Under the pieces are notes generated by a model. It saw only the letters and a list, made by a program, of their open reading frames with translations. It ran no database searches and was not told the origin of the DNA. Source: Paenibacillus agilis (lineage in GTDB: Bacteria; Bacillota; Bacilli; Paenibacillales; Paenibacillaceae). Taken from it: 64,000 nucleotides of DNA. The stretch lies in assembly GCF_007786455.1 (NCBI RefSeq), contig NZ_VNJK01000002.1:372001-436000 (forward strand). The letters run 5' to 3'. The stretch's first letter is position 1, and each line of letters begins with the position of its first letter. Shown here one piece after another: positions 8,759-16,265 of this stretch. Both the position numbers and the translations under genes were made by a program.

Positions 8759-9466
8759 TTAACAAATACAAGTCTTTCGCTTCTGTCCTACGCGATTCAT
8801 CGACTCAATTTTCTCAATATAAGCCGTTGCTAGCGGAACTTTACACGCTGTATTGCCCACATCTACACTTACTTTGCCGATATGAGCTGCTACAGCCTTG
8901 GCCTCATCGTGAAGAGCTTCCACATAGGTGCCTACACTAATGACAAAGCTGTTCATCGTATATCGTACTCGATTGCGTTCCTGATGAATTGTACGCTCCA
9001 CTTGTTCTAACAGACTACGTATTTCGTCAATATCTAAATCTTCATCAGGTGCAATAGATAAAAAGTTGGCATACGTGCTCCACCCACAGGTAGCTGTCGT
9101 TTCCACCTCGGATTGAATCCATTTACGGGCTAATTCTAACGCATAATGGCTCTCTGCTGTCACACTTGCCACCGTATATTCTGCAGGCGCATGCCATTTT
9201 GCCTGACTCACCCAACGCTGCAGCTGATCTTTTGTCATCATTTTTGGGCGAACAGACAACCCAGCCAAATACATGGCATCATAGTTTCCTGTCTCGTATA
9301 GCGCTAAAGCCAGTTCTTGATCTTTCTTGACGTACTTGACCAGCTTCTTCATGTCACCGACTTTAACTCCGAACAATGGCTCCTCGGCTCCATGACGCAG
9401 AAACGTCTTCTTCGTTTGCTCTGTACCGAGTGCTTCCAGCTTACTCATAATCTCTTCTATACTCAA
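8759..9466 (-). CDS. DNA alkylation repair protein, AlkD-like HEAT-repeat family
   Basis: 235 residues, mostly helical, with GVKVGDMKKLVK and NYDAMYLAGL typical of the AlkC/AlkD superfamily. AlkD-type glycosylases wrap DNA in HEAT-like repeats and remove positively charged alkylated bases. The region TCGWSTYANFLS corresponds to where the substrate aromatic pocket lies, but I could not confirm the catalytic Asp by eye, so a non-catalytic subfamily is possible. The C-terminus ends in a basic QKRKTCIC tail with two cysteines. Confidence 0.82.
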   Translation of the reverse strand: MSIEEIMSKLEALGTEQTKKTFLRHGAEEPLFGVKVGDMKKLVKYVKKDQELALALYETGNYDAMYLAGLSVRPKMMTKDQLQRWVSQAKWHAPAEYTVASVTAESHYALELARKWIQSEVETTATCGWSTYANFLSIAPDEDLDIDEIRSLLEQVERTIHQERNRVRYTMNSFVISVGTYVEALHDEAKAVAAHIGKVSVDVGNTACKVPLATAYIEKIESMNRVGQKRKTCIC

Positions 9467-9609
9467 AGGAACGATACCACCTTTACCTTTTTAAATCCGC
9501 AATCCCTATAGACATAACATATCATGAACATTCCTGTACACCAACAGCAAAGGCCACTCCTCTACAACACGACCATGCGTTGCTAAGGAATGACCTTTTC
9601 ATAGCTGCT

Positions 9610-9993
9610 CTATTCGTTATGATGACTTGGCTTCATCACTTCCAGTTTGCCATATCGCTCGGCCTCTTCTGTCGAATCAGACTCTACATAATGTTTAAGC
9701 ATTGACAGCTTGTTATCCCAGAACCGTTCATAATAAGATAGCCAACGCTTCAATTCTTGCAAGGGCTCAGACTCCAGGCGATAGCGCGTCTCTCGGCCAA
9801 CTTTACGATCTTTGACAAGCCCCGCTTCTGCCAATATACGTAAATGCTTAGATACCGCTGTTCGACTCATTGGAAAATGGTCGCTTATAACGGTTACAGG
9901 CATCTCCTGTTCGCTCAACAGACTTAACAGTTGGCGACGGGTAGGATCTGCAATCGCTTGAAACACATCGTACTTCGGTTGAGGAGCAGCCAT
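9610..9993 (-). CDS. ArsR-family winged-helix regulator
   Basis: 127 residues. The N-terminal ~90 residues match the ArsR wHTH: DVFQAIADPTRRQLLSLL, then PMSRTAVSKHLRILAEAGLV as recognition helix and the RKVGRETRYRL wing. No metal-binding cysteines are seen, which fits the subgroup paired with SRPBCC/AHSA1 proteins. It begins one base after the stop of the SRPBCC gene, so the two are co-transcribed and probably translationally coupled. Duplicated palindromes upstream of the operon are the likely target. Confidence 0.9.
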   Translation of the reverse strand: MAAPQPKYDVFQAIADPTRRQLLSLLSEQEMPVTVISDHFPMSRTAVSKHLRILAEAGLVKDRKVGRETRYRLESEPLQELKRWLSYYERFWDNKLSMLKHYVESDSTEEAERYGKLEVMKPSHHNE

Positions 9994-9994
9994 C

Positions 9995-10420
9995 TTAACC
10001 CTCGATCGTCTTACGCAGCTTTTCCATAATGCCTATCCAGCCTTGGCTCATACGGTCACGCACTTCCGTATGGCTTTGGCCGAACTCCGTAACTTTGTCC
10101 GCATCCCAGCCCCCATGGATAAGCGTAAACTCCGTCACATCCCCTTGCTCTTCTAGCAAGAACGTAAGCGTCCAATCTTTGCCCCATGTAAACGATAGCT
10201 TATGCGGCGGATCAATCTCTGTCACTTCGCAAGGTGACTTCCCGAAGGGTCCTGCCTCCAAGTGGAATTTATGTCCGACAACAGGCTCAAAGTTGCTCGG
10301 CATGAACCACACTGCGATCCCTTCTGCTGTAGAGACTGCATCCCATACTTTTTGGATCGGTGCTTTCAATTGTACGGTTTTACGAACTTCTGCAAATGTA
10401 GACGTGTCGTTATGTTTCAA
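9995..10420 (-). CDS. SRPBCC/AHSA1-domain protein
   Basis: 141 residues from a TTG start at 10420, chosen because GGAGG lies 7-8 bases upstream; the alternative TTG at 10444 has none. The START-like fold of the AHSA1 family is shown by LKAPIQKVWDAVSTAEGIAVWF at the start and a hydrophobic long C-terminal helix ending WIGIMEKLRKTI. These proteins bind a hydrophobic ligand; ligand unknown. First gene of an operon with the ArsR regulator. Confidence 0.88.
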   Translation of the reverse strand: MKHNDTSTFAEVRKTVQLKAPIQKVWDAVSTAEGIAVWFMPSNFEPVVGHKFHLEAGPFGKSPCEVTEIDPPHKLSFTWGKDWTLTFLLEEQGDVTEFTLIHGGWDADKVTEFGQSHTEVRDRMSQGWIGIMEKLRKTIEG

Positions 10421-10517
10421 TGTAACTCCTCCTCGATGTAGCAAGCTATATGTGCAATATATTGCTCGTTTATATGCTCGATATCCAGCATGCTGTTATT
10501 TACATATATCAAAATAT

Positions 10518-10570
10518 GAAACCATTTGGTTTCACTTTAGACATTATTATAGGGCACCATTTGGTTTCAC
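10518..10570. promoter_or_regulatory. Two ArsR-type operators upstream of the SRPBCC-ArsR operon
   Basis: ACCATTTGGTTTCAC occurs twice as an exact 15-base direct repeat at 10521-10535 and 10556-10570. The first copy is a perfect palindrome, GAAACCA-TT-TGGTTTC, at 10518-10533. They sit about 100-150 bases before the operon's start, in the expected promoter region. Binding by the ArsR protein encoded in the operon is inference. Confidence 0.7.
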
Positions 10571-10731
10571 GTCAACGCACAATAACTTTCATCATCTACC
10601 TGTTTTCTGCGTTAACTCACTAATGAATAGGAGATTTTAAATTTCCGCACATTTTCGTAATGAAAAGGAAACTTTGAGGAAATAGTAATGCTTGTTGAAA
10701 ATTAACATTAAGGAAAGATGGTGGAGATGGT

Positions 10732-11703
10732 ATGCAGCAGTGGCAGTGGAATGTAGACTCCCACGAATATACAAGGAAATCCGGGTGGGCGATTACGAAA
10801 TGTGTCGCCACTCTTATGTTGGCTATCGCGCTGATCGTTAGTATGCCAAGTACGACTTCAGCACTTGGTAAAGGATCCAAAGGGCCAGATGTTTACGTAG
10901 TTCAAGGCATGCTGAAAGTGTTGGGCAGCTACTATGGCAACATAAATGGATATTTCGATGAAGCTACCGTACGAGCGGTCAAGCATTTTCAGAAGAAGCA
11001 TGGCTTGCCGGTAACAGGCTATGTAGATAACCGGACACTAGAAGCTATCTTATACGCTTATGACAATGTGAAAATTCCAAGGCACCATCGTGGGCGAGGC
11101 TATAGTGGTGGCCACGGTGGCGGTCAAGGTCAAGGTGGCGGTCAAGGTCAAGGCGGTGGTCAAGGCCTAGGCGGTGGTCAAGGTCAAGGCGGCGGTCAAG
11201 GCCTAGGTGGCGGTCAAGGTCAAGGCGGTGGTCAAGGCCTAGGTGGTGGTCAAGGTCAAGGCGGCGGTCAAGGCCTAGGTGGCGGCCAAGGTCAGGGTAG
11301 CGGCCAAGGTCAAGGCGGTGGCCAGGGTCAAGGCGGTGGCCAAGGTCAAGGCGGCGGTCAAGGTCAAGGCGGTGGCCAAGGTCAAGGCGGTGGCCAGGGT
11401 CAAGGCGGTGGTCAAGGCCTAGGTGGTGGTCAAGGTCAAGGCGGCGGTCAAGGTCAAGGCGGCGGTCAAGGTCAAGGCGGCGGTCAAGGTCAAGGCGGCG
11501 GTCAAGGTCAAGGCGGTGGCCAAGGTCAAGGCGGTGGCCAAGGTCAAGGCAGCGGTCAAGGTCAAGGCAGCGGTCAAGGTCAAGGCAGCGGTCAAGGCCA
11601 AGAGCCATCTGAGAGTGAAAGCCCAACTCCACCTCCTAGCAAAGACAACGGTTCTGCCCCTGAAGGTAAAAAGGGAAAAGGCAGCTCACCTTCTGTCGAT
11701 TAA
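10732..11703 (+). CDS. Secreted peptidoglycan-binding protein with a long Gly-Gln hexapeptide repeat
   Basis: 323 residues. A membrane segment at about 22-45 ending in TTSALG looks like a signal peptide with an extended cytoplasmic start. Residues about 47-105 are a PG_binding_1 domain (VVQGMLKVLGSYYGNINGYFD, split; HFQKKHGLPVTGYVD). Then about 27 copies of GGGQGQ, with GGGQGL and GSGQGQ variants, run to about residue 290, followed by a Ser/Pro/Lys-rich tail. The gene has a GGTGGAG ribosome site. The repeat may be a flexible or glycosylated spacer or a structural surface fibre; a spore-coat role is possible. No enzymatic domain is seen. Confidence 0.85.
   Translation: MQQWQWNVDSHEYTRKSGWAITKCVATLMLAIALIVSMPSTTSALGKGSKGPDVYVVQGMLKVLGSYYGNINGYFDEATVRAVKHFQKKHGLPVTGYVDNRTLEAILYAYDNVKIPRHHRGRGYSGGHGGGQGQGGGQGQGGGQGLGGGQGQGGGQGLGGGQGQGGGQGLGGGQGQGGGQGLGGGQGQGSGQGQGGGQGQGGGQGQGGGQGQGGGQGQGGGQGQGGGQGLGGGQGQGGGQGQGGGQGQGGGQGQGGGQGQGGGQGQGGGQGQGSGQGQGSGQGQGSGQGQEPSESESPTPPPSKDNGSAPEGKKGKGSSPSVD
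11119..11600 (+). repeat. 18-bp tandem repeat array (about 27 units)
   Basis: An in-frame minisatellite inside the preceding gene, with unit GGCGGTCAAGGTCAAGGC-like bases. Units differ mainly at third positions and by a CCTAGG variant that gives Leu in place of Gln. Such arrays change length by slippage or recombination, always in multiples of six residues. Confidence 0.95.
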
Positions 11704-11736
11704 TACATGCATGGATGTAAAATAAGCATATGAATA

Positions 11737-11812
11737 CAGCACCCATCCAATCGCTTACAGTATAAACGCAACGTTTATGCTGACGATTAGAGGGTGCTAT
11801 TTTATTTATTTG
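11737..11812 (+). terminator. Terminator after the Gly-Gln repeat gene
   Basis: AGCACCC near 11737 pairs with GGGTGCT near 11794, with inner AATCG/CGATT and ATAAACG/CGTTTAT stems. It is followed on the plus strand by ATTTTATTTATTT. Confidence 0.75.
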
Positions 11813-11828
11813 ATATCTATGCACAATC

Positions 11829-12419
11829 TCATGCGTTCAACATCTCCATAATAGTCGCCTTCTGCTGAGCATATTGCTCGTCCGATAGAACGGGTTGGAA
11901 TCCGCTCTGTGGAAGCTCTGGCAGCAAATGATGCCACGATTTGCATCCCTTATAGGCTTCATCAATGGGGATTGATATCGGCTGTTCAAGTCGGTACATA
12001 CGGATAAATAAAATATGTAATGGCAGCTTTCGCTTCCAACGCAAACGTACATCCGCGAAGGAGTCCGTCCATATATGATACGCCGATAGCGCTCGCAACT
12101 TTTCCTCATCCATAAGCTCGACATCATCCGTCACTTCAGCAAAGTATTCGATCGTTACGTTCGATTGATCCGCAGACCACCCTTCCAAGGTAGCTTGCAG
12201 CAAGTACTGATATTCTGGCTTCACTAGCTCTGCCTTCTGGTGTTCATAGGTCGGGTACAAATAGAACCTGTTATTTTCTAGCTTAAATTCTCGCGTTTCC
12301 TCATACAGCCCGCCCTTGCGAACCGTAATAATCTGCTCTCCTGCACCTAGCGCCTTTACTGCTACAGCCCATTCTTTTAGCGATAATGTGGACGTTGGCT
12401 GCTCAACCCGGCTGGACAT
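11829..12419 (-). CDS. DUF1802-family protein
   Basis: 196 residues, cytoplasmic. The N-terminal LSLKEWAVAVKALGAGEQIITVRKGG and the central LFPxYEHQKAELVKPEY-like stretch (here YLYPTYEHQKAELVKPEY) are characteristic of DUF1802. The family has no established biochemical function. It is a single gene; a ribosome site AGGAG lies upstream of 12419. Confidence 0.85.
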   Translation of the reverse strand: MSSRVEQPTSTLSLKEWAVAVKALGAGEQIITVRKGGLYEETREFKLENNRFYLYPTYEHQKAELVKPEYQYLLQATLEGWSADQSNVTIEYFAEVTDDVELMDEEKLRALSAYHIWTDSFADVRLRWKRKLPLHILFIRMYRLEQPISIPIDEAYKGCKSWHHLLPELPQSGFQPVLSDEQYAQQKATIMEMLNA

Positions 12420-12650
12420 AATGGCCCGCTCCTCTCCATACTCTCCGTCTCTTATACGATGGAACGTAAATCAATCCGATGTGCTCTCAGTTAGTTTATC
12501 AGCCAATTGTTCAGGCTCGCAATCATGTTCCAATAAAAATACCTATTATTCGCATTTGTATAGATGAATTAGAAATACCATTTTTTTGATCATATACTAG
12601 GTAGGTGTAAAAATGTAGGTTTCAGTATGTCGGGAGGCGAGGTTAGAACT

Positions 12651-13478
12651 ATGATTGTTGAGCTAGATAAGAATGACTACCATCTCATACGGCCATTATT
12701 GAAAAAAGATACAGAGCTGGATAGCTTACTCATTCAAGCCGTTATCAACGGCACGAACCGTGGACATATTTATGTAGATGATCCTATCCAGCCGCGCACG
12801 GCGCTCATATATGTGGTGGGCGTCATCGATTTTTTCATCGGAGATCCCCATAACGACACATTTACAAGCCACCTGAACACATTCATTGATAATATCTACA
12901 AACAGGTCAACTTAGACACTTGCGGTGGAACTTGGATGATATCTGCTGTATTTGATAAAGAGTGGGAGACGGTGTTAGAAAACGCATATTCGCAACGAGA
13001 TTATGATACGGACAACGATCTGTATTTCCAGCTAAATGCAGACAAGTTCCATGCTTTGAATAAGCACACCCCTTCCTTATCTAAGGAGTACATGTTAACC
13101 CCACTTACCAAGGAAATAATTGAACATAAGCAAAATGAAGAGCTCTTTGAAGACTTTCACGACTTCTGGAATACTGTAGATGAATTTATCAATCAAGGAT
13201 TCGGCATGGCCATCATAAAGAACGGACAAGCTGTAAGCACTTGCTACACCTGCTTTGTAAACGGATCTCAACATGAGATAAATGTCATTACAACCGAAGA
13301 AGAAGAGAATCAAGGATTCGCTACAATAGTCAGCCGAGCATACATACAACACTGCCTACATAACGGGATAACCCCTCGCTGGAGTACCAACGAAACAAAC
13401 GTATCGTCCTGCAAGGTCGCAGAGAAATGCGGGTTCGAATATGTCTACAAATTGAGAACGTACGAGTTTGAGTTTTGA
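12651..13478 (+). CDS. GNAT-type acetyltransferase (GNAT_acetyltran family)
   Basis: 275 residues. The start at 12651 is preferred over 12627 because GAGG lies eight bases upstream. The C-terminal half carries the acetyl-CoA fold: VITTEEEENQGFATIVSRAYIQHCL corresponds to motif A (split here), and WSTNETNVSSCKVAEKCGFEYV to the motif B region. The N-terminal half (LIRPLLKKDTELDSLLIQAVI and following) matches the two-domain GNAT family common in Bacillus. The substrate is unknown; an antibiotic or amine acceptor is possible. Confidence 0.82.
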   Translation: MIVELDKNDYHLIRPLLKKDTELDSLLIQAVINGTNRGHIYVDDPIQPRTALIYVVGVIDFFIGDPHNDTFTSHLNTFIDNIYKQVNLDTCGGTWMISAVFDKEWETVLENAYSQRDYDTDNDLYFQLNADKFHALNKHTPSLSKEYMLTPLTKEIIEHKQNEELFEDFHDFWNTVDEFINQGFGMAIIKNGQAVSTCYTCFVNGSQHEINVITTEEEENQGFATIVSRAYIQHCLHNGITPRWSTNETNVSSCKVAEKCGFEYVYKLRTYEFEF

Positions 13479-13510
13479 ACATGCTTGTCTATAATCCCAA
13501 TTGAAACGTC

Positions 13511-13550
13511 AAAATCCTTCCTAACGTACGGCTAGGAAGGATTTTATTTG
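13511..13550. terminator. Bidirectional terminator between GNAT and mph genes
   Basis: AAAATCCTTCCTA and TAGGAAGGATTTT form a perfect 13-bp stem around nine bases, with T-rich 3' sides on both strands. Confidence 0.85.
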
Positions 13551-13611
13551 CATACCTAATGATGTTGTTATTGAATTATTGAAAAAGAATACCTATCTAG
13601 AAAAGTCGCAC

Positions 13612-14544
13612 CTACGCTTCTGTGACACCTAACGCAGCTCTCGCCATATTCATAACCTCATCATCACCGGATGTTAAGGCGAACAAACCAAGCAGTACTG
13701 GGTAGGTCGTCAACTGTTCCACGATATGATCCTTCATTCTCGGCCATACACGCCCGCCCGCTTCCTCGTAACGAGTCAACAGCTCCTCCAAGCGCTCTTC
13801 GCCAAATACAGCACAGTAGAGCACAAAATCGGTCCCAGGGTTAGCTACTTCCGCCTCCGTCCAATCCAACAAACCCGTCACCCGCTGCTGCTCATCAATA
13901 ATAATGTGCGGTGGGTGCAGATCGCCATGAACAAGCACCGAGTGCGGCGGCCAATAGGAATCGTCTGTCATCCATTTTTGCCAGCGATCCCATAGTTCCT
14001 CGGAAACGCCTATCTCCTGCTTAACCCTCTCCATATGCTGAGCTAACGTTTCACGCGCTTCAGCCGGACTTTTCACACGTAATCCAGCCGCTCTGGCAAC
14101 ATCATGATCGATACTGTGCAAGGCAGCTAGAGCTTGGGCCAAAGAATCTACAAACTGAGGTGAAAGGTCCTCATAATCCATATTCCACTCGTAATTCCGT
14201 ACCTCCAAACTTACCCCTGCCGTAGGAACCCCTTCTAATAAAGGATACGCAATGAGTTCTGAGGTATAGATCCGCCAATCAGGAACGGCAACCGGAAAAT
14301 GCTGCTTCAGCAATTTCAATACGCGGTGCTCATTGTCAGCTCGCTCAAGCACATCCGATCTTCTCGGTTTACGGAGCACCCATTTGACACCATCTGTATC
14401 AGTAGCAAATGCAACGAGAAAATCCATCCCTGATTCATTGATCTCCACTTTCTCTGTTCGTAAATGAATGCCATGCTTCTCAGCCAGTGCTACCATTTCT
14501 TCAACTCTGTTATCGTGATTATCTTTCGTTCTTATATCGGACAT
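13612..14544 (-). CDS. mph: Macrolide 2'-phosphotransferase (Mph family)
   Basis: 310 residues, the usual Mph length. The APH-type kinase fold shows VLRKPRRSDVL, the catalytic loop HGDLHPPHI with Asp208, and the metal-binding LLDWTEAE with Asp227. Mph enzymes use GTP (or ATP) to phosphorylate the desosamine 2'-OH of macrolides. The FVLYCAVFGEE stretch after the DWTEAE motif is typical of Mph. The start has GGGAGG nine bases upstream. A roughly 400-base leader with a promoter, a short leader peptide and two terminators precedes the gene, which strongly suggests macrolide-inducible attenuation. Activity spectrum cannot be read from the sequence. Confidence 0.88.
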   Translation of the reverse strand: MSDIRTKDNHDNRVEEMVALAEKHGIHLRTEKVEINESGMDFLVAFATDTDGVKWVLRKPRRSDVLERADNEHRVLKLLKQHFPVAVPDWRIYTSELIAYPLLEGVPTAGVSLEVRNYEWNMDYEDLSPQFVDSLAQALAALHSIDHDVARAAGLRVKSPAEARETLAQHMERVKQEIGVSEELWDRWQKWMTDDSYWPPHSVLVHGDLHPPHIIIDEQQRVTGLLDWTEAEVANPGTDFVLYCAVFGEERLEELLTRYEEAGGRVWPRMKDHIVEQLTTYPVLLGLFALTSGDDEVMNMARAALGVTEA

Positions 14545-14583
14545 CCTTATATTCCTCCCTTATGATACGGTTCATGTAAAACA

Positions 14584-14614
14584 ACAAAAAACACAAGCCT
14601 ACTGCTGCCTGTGT
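14584..14614 (-). terminator. Second attenuator terminator in the mph leader
   Basis: On the minus strand ACACAGGC pairs with GGCTTGTGT (eight pairs, one G-U) and is followed by six T. It lies between the leader peptide stop and the mph ribosome site, where full termination would prevent expression, so it must be conditional. Its 5' arm ACACAG is complementary to CTGTGT inside the leader peptide coding region. Confidence 0.75.
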
Positions 14615-14668
14615 CATCTGTAATCGGTAGGAAGAATATTATGTCCCCTAAACATGGTATGCGATGAA

Positions 14669-14734
14669 TCATAAGAAAGATGCAGAAATACAAGCTATCG
14701 GCAAAATACACAGCCTCGATAGCGGATCGCTCAT
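14669..14734 (-). CDS. Putative 21-residue leader peptide of mph
   Basis: ATG at 14734 follows GTGAGGAAGAG, a good ribosome site five bases away. The peptide starts MSDPLSRLCILPIA and ends CISASFL, with hydrophobic residues and Cys, Ile and Pro codons where drug-stalled ribosomes could halt. Its coding RNA contains the hairpin arms GCTATCG (14723-14717) and CGATAGC (14700-14694). Position between promoter and conditional terminator is that of a regulatory leader peptide. Too short to support by conservation here. Confidence 0.55.
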   Translation of the reverse strand: MSDPLSRLCILPIACISASFL

Positions 14735-14775
14735 CTCTTCCTCACAATATCAACTTATTTCCATAAAGGTAACTT

Positions 14776-14799
14776 AAAAAAGGGCACACAGCCCCCTCG
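14776..14799 (-). terminator. First attenuator terminator in the mph leader
   Basis: On the minus strand GGGGGC pairs with GCCCTT around TGTGT and is followed by six T. Its 5' arm GGGG is also complementary to CCCC at 14820-14817, giving a competing antiterminator. Confidence 0.7.
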
Positions 14800-14816
14800 T
14801 TAGCCTATAGCTATCT

Positions 14817-14937
14817 GGGGTTACCTTTAAAAAATGGCAGACCAATCCCGATTACTCTGTACACATGACAGAGCCTTTGAGCAGTATTTCGTTAGCGCAA
14901 AGTTCTTAATCGAGAATGATTTACCACACGTAACCCC
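14817..14937 (-). ncRNA. Structured attenuator domain of the mph leader RNA
   Basis: On the minus strand GGGGTTAC (14937-14930) and GTAACCCC (14824-14817) are perfect 8-base complements closing a 121-nt domain that holds an inner CTCTGT/ACAGAG hairpin. The same CCCC can instead pair with the GGGG of the terminator at 14776-14799 through CCCC-AGA-TAGC-TATAG-GCTA-ACGA-GGGG, an antiterminator. GTAAC can also pair with GTTAC at 14773-14769. These mutually exclusive pairings are the design of a riboswitch or ribosome-sensing attenuator. A ribosome site GGAGG at 14940-14936 overlaps the first arm, favouring ribosome sensing. I matched no known riboswitch class. Confidence 0.6.
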
Positions 14938-14947
14938 TCCGTTCCAT
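14921..14947 (-). CDS. Possible micro-ORF at the start of the mph leader
   Basis: ATG at 14947 opens an 8-codon frame (MERRGYVW) ending in TAA. It lies only a few bases from the predicted transcription start and has no ribosome site of its own. Alternatively GTG at 14929, six bases after GGAGG, gives a two-codon frame. Either way a ribosome here would cover the 5' arm of the 121-nt stem. Speculative. Confidence 0.3.
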   Translation of the reverse strand: MERRGYVW

Positions 14948-14959
14948 TAAAGTAAGTTT

Positions 14960-14988
14960 AGTTTATCAAAATAAAAATCCCATTTCAA
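14960..14988 (-). promoter_or_regulatory. Promoter of the mph leader transcript
   Basis: TTGAAA (14988-14983) and TAAACT (14965-14960) are separated by 17 bases, and TG one base before the -10 makes an extended -10. Predicted start of transcription is near 14953, giving a leader of about 400 nt. Confidence 0.6.
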
Positions 14989-15030
14989 TACATTAGTTAA
15001 CATGGAAACATTGAAAATGTCCGACTAATC

Positions 15031-15444
15031 TCATTTATACTGTCCAATTGAAATGTTGATTCTGTAGTGACCGTAGACCAAGATCTCATCTAACAACTGT
15101 GCCAACGAATGGTGATCGGGAACTTGTACCTTCAAAATAAAGCAAGGATCGCCGCTCACACGGTGAGCTTCCTTAATAACGTCTCGCTGCTGAATAAACT
15201 CTTGAAAGCTCGTATGCCTGTAATCCTTCATCATCACGATAATGAATACACAGTAGGCGCTTCCCATCAATTTTTCATTTACTCGAACCGTGTATCCCTC
15301 GATAACGCCCATTTCCTCTAGACGTTGAATCCGATTCGCCACAGCCACCCCTGACATGTGGACGACCTCCCCAATCTGCTTCCACTGCATTCTTGAATTC
15401 ATCTGCAAGCACCGGATGATTTCCATATCAATGTGATCCAACAT
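15031..15444 (-). CDS. Lrp/AsnC-family transcriptional regulator
   Basis: 137 residues from the start at 15444, which has AAAGGA nine bases upstream. The N-terminal helix-turn-helix is clear: MLDHIDMEIIRCLQMNSRM, then VVHMSGVAVANRIQRLEEMGVI. The C-terminal ~80 residues are the RAM/AsnC effector domain (VSGDPCFILKVQV). Such proteins sense amino acids. The divergent neighbour at 15586 is 141 bases away, so the intergenic region may hold a shared operator. Confidence 0.92.
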   Translation of the reverse strand: MLDHIDMEIIRCLQMNSRMQWKQIGEVVHMSGVAVANRIQRLEEMGVIEGYTVRVNEKLMGSAYCVFIIVMMKDYRHTSFQEFIQQRDVIKEAHRVSGDPCFILKVQVPDHHSLAQLLDEILVYGHYRINISIGQYK

Positions 15445-15585
15445 GCGTACGCATCCTTTCACCAACAAAGTAATAACAGCAAAATGCTTTCACCAATGCA
15501 TGTAAAGACCACAGATGTGTGCGCTAGAATGAGCAGTAGAGGATCCTCACCCTATAATAATGAACGATATAAGGAGGTTTTTCCA

Positions 15586-16116
15586 TTGTTAAAAAAGGTG
15601 TTCGGCATGTTGATACTTACGCTAGCTATAACGGTGCTTGCAGGCTTTAGTCATGAAACCGTGGGCTTATGCGGTCAAACCAACAAAGGGGTCCTTGCAG
15701 CTTCACATGGACAACAAACTGCCCTTGCTGCTAGTGTCTCATTATTGAAGTCCACTCCCCTAAATGATGTAGAGGACGACGACATTGACGAAGAGGATTA
15801 TGAAGATGAAGATAAGAAAAAACCTTATCGGCTTAATGCTTCCGTGGAAGAAGATGATGATCAATATATTTTGCGTATTCGCACTAACTTAAGACTATCG
15901 ATTAAAAACTATAATGGTCCCCCTGTAGAGGGCGAAGGACATATTCACTTTTATTTAAATGGCAAATTAATTGGACCCATCGTAGATAAGAAACCATTCA
16001 AGTTAACCAATCTAGTGGAAGGAAAAAATAAAATCCGACTCGTGTTAGCTCAAAATAACCATTGGGAAACTTATGGGGTTGTGAAGGAGCTGACTGTAGA
16101 GAAGGATTCCGATTAA
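15586..16116 (+). CDS. Secreted acidic protein of unknown function
   Basis: 176 residues from a TTG start preceded by a perfect AAGGAGG eight bases away; upstream in-frame ATGs lack a ribosome site. Residues 1-22 are a signal peptide (KKVFGMLILTLAITVLAG). A strongly acidic stretch of Asp and Glu follows near residues 58-75, then a beta-rich domain (YILRIRTNLRL, HIHFYLNGKLIGPI, NKIRLVLAQNNH) that looks like an Ig-like or FixG-type sandwich. Not assigned to a family. It is divergent from the Lrp regulator. Confidence 0.75.
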   Translation: MLKKVFGMLILTLAITVLAGFSHETVGLCGQTNKGVLAASHGQQTALAASVSLLKSTPLNDVEDDDIDEEDYEDEDKKKPYRLNASVEEDDDQYILRIRTNLRLSIKNYNGPPVEGEGHIHFYLNGKLIGPIVDKKPFKLTNLVEGKNKIRLVLAQNNHWETYGVVKELTVEKDSD

Positions 16117-16138
16117 GCTAATTGCTAGGACAATAGAA

Positions 16139-16192
16139 CAAGGGGCCGTCCCTGTCGTCATAAACGACTTGGTAAACAGCCCCTTCCTTTCA
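16139..16192 (+). terminator. Terminator after the acidic secreted protein
   Basis: AAGGGGC pairs with GCCCCTT, with an inner GTCGT/ACGAC stem, followed by CCTTTC. Confidence 0.65.
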
Positions 16193-16265
16193 CTACTAGC
16201 TAATTTGCTCTATTCATACGGATTACCACAGTATCCTATGGTGTTGAGCCACTCCCACACACAGA

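Noticed and set aside
11045..11632. Long open frames on both strands across the Gly-Gln repeat, including a minus-strand frame rich in Leu-Asp-Arg.
   Set aside because: An 18-bp periodic repeat without stops keeps all frames open. No ribosome site or family supports them.
14817..14937. Known riboswitch class (TPP, SAM, cobalamin, lysine, T-box and others) in the mph leader.
   Set aside because: None of the conserved cores I remember is present; the neighbouring resistance gene and the overlapping ribosome site favour drug attenuation.
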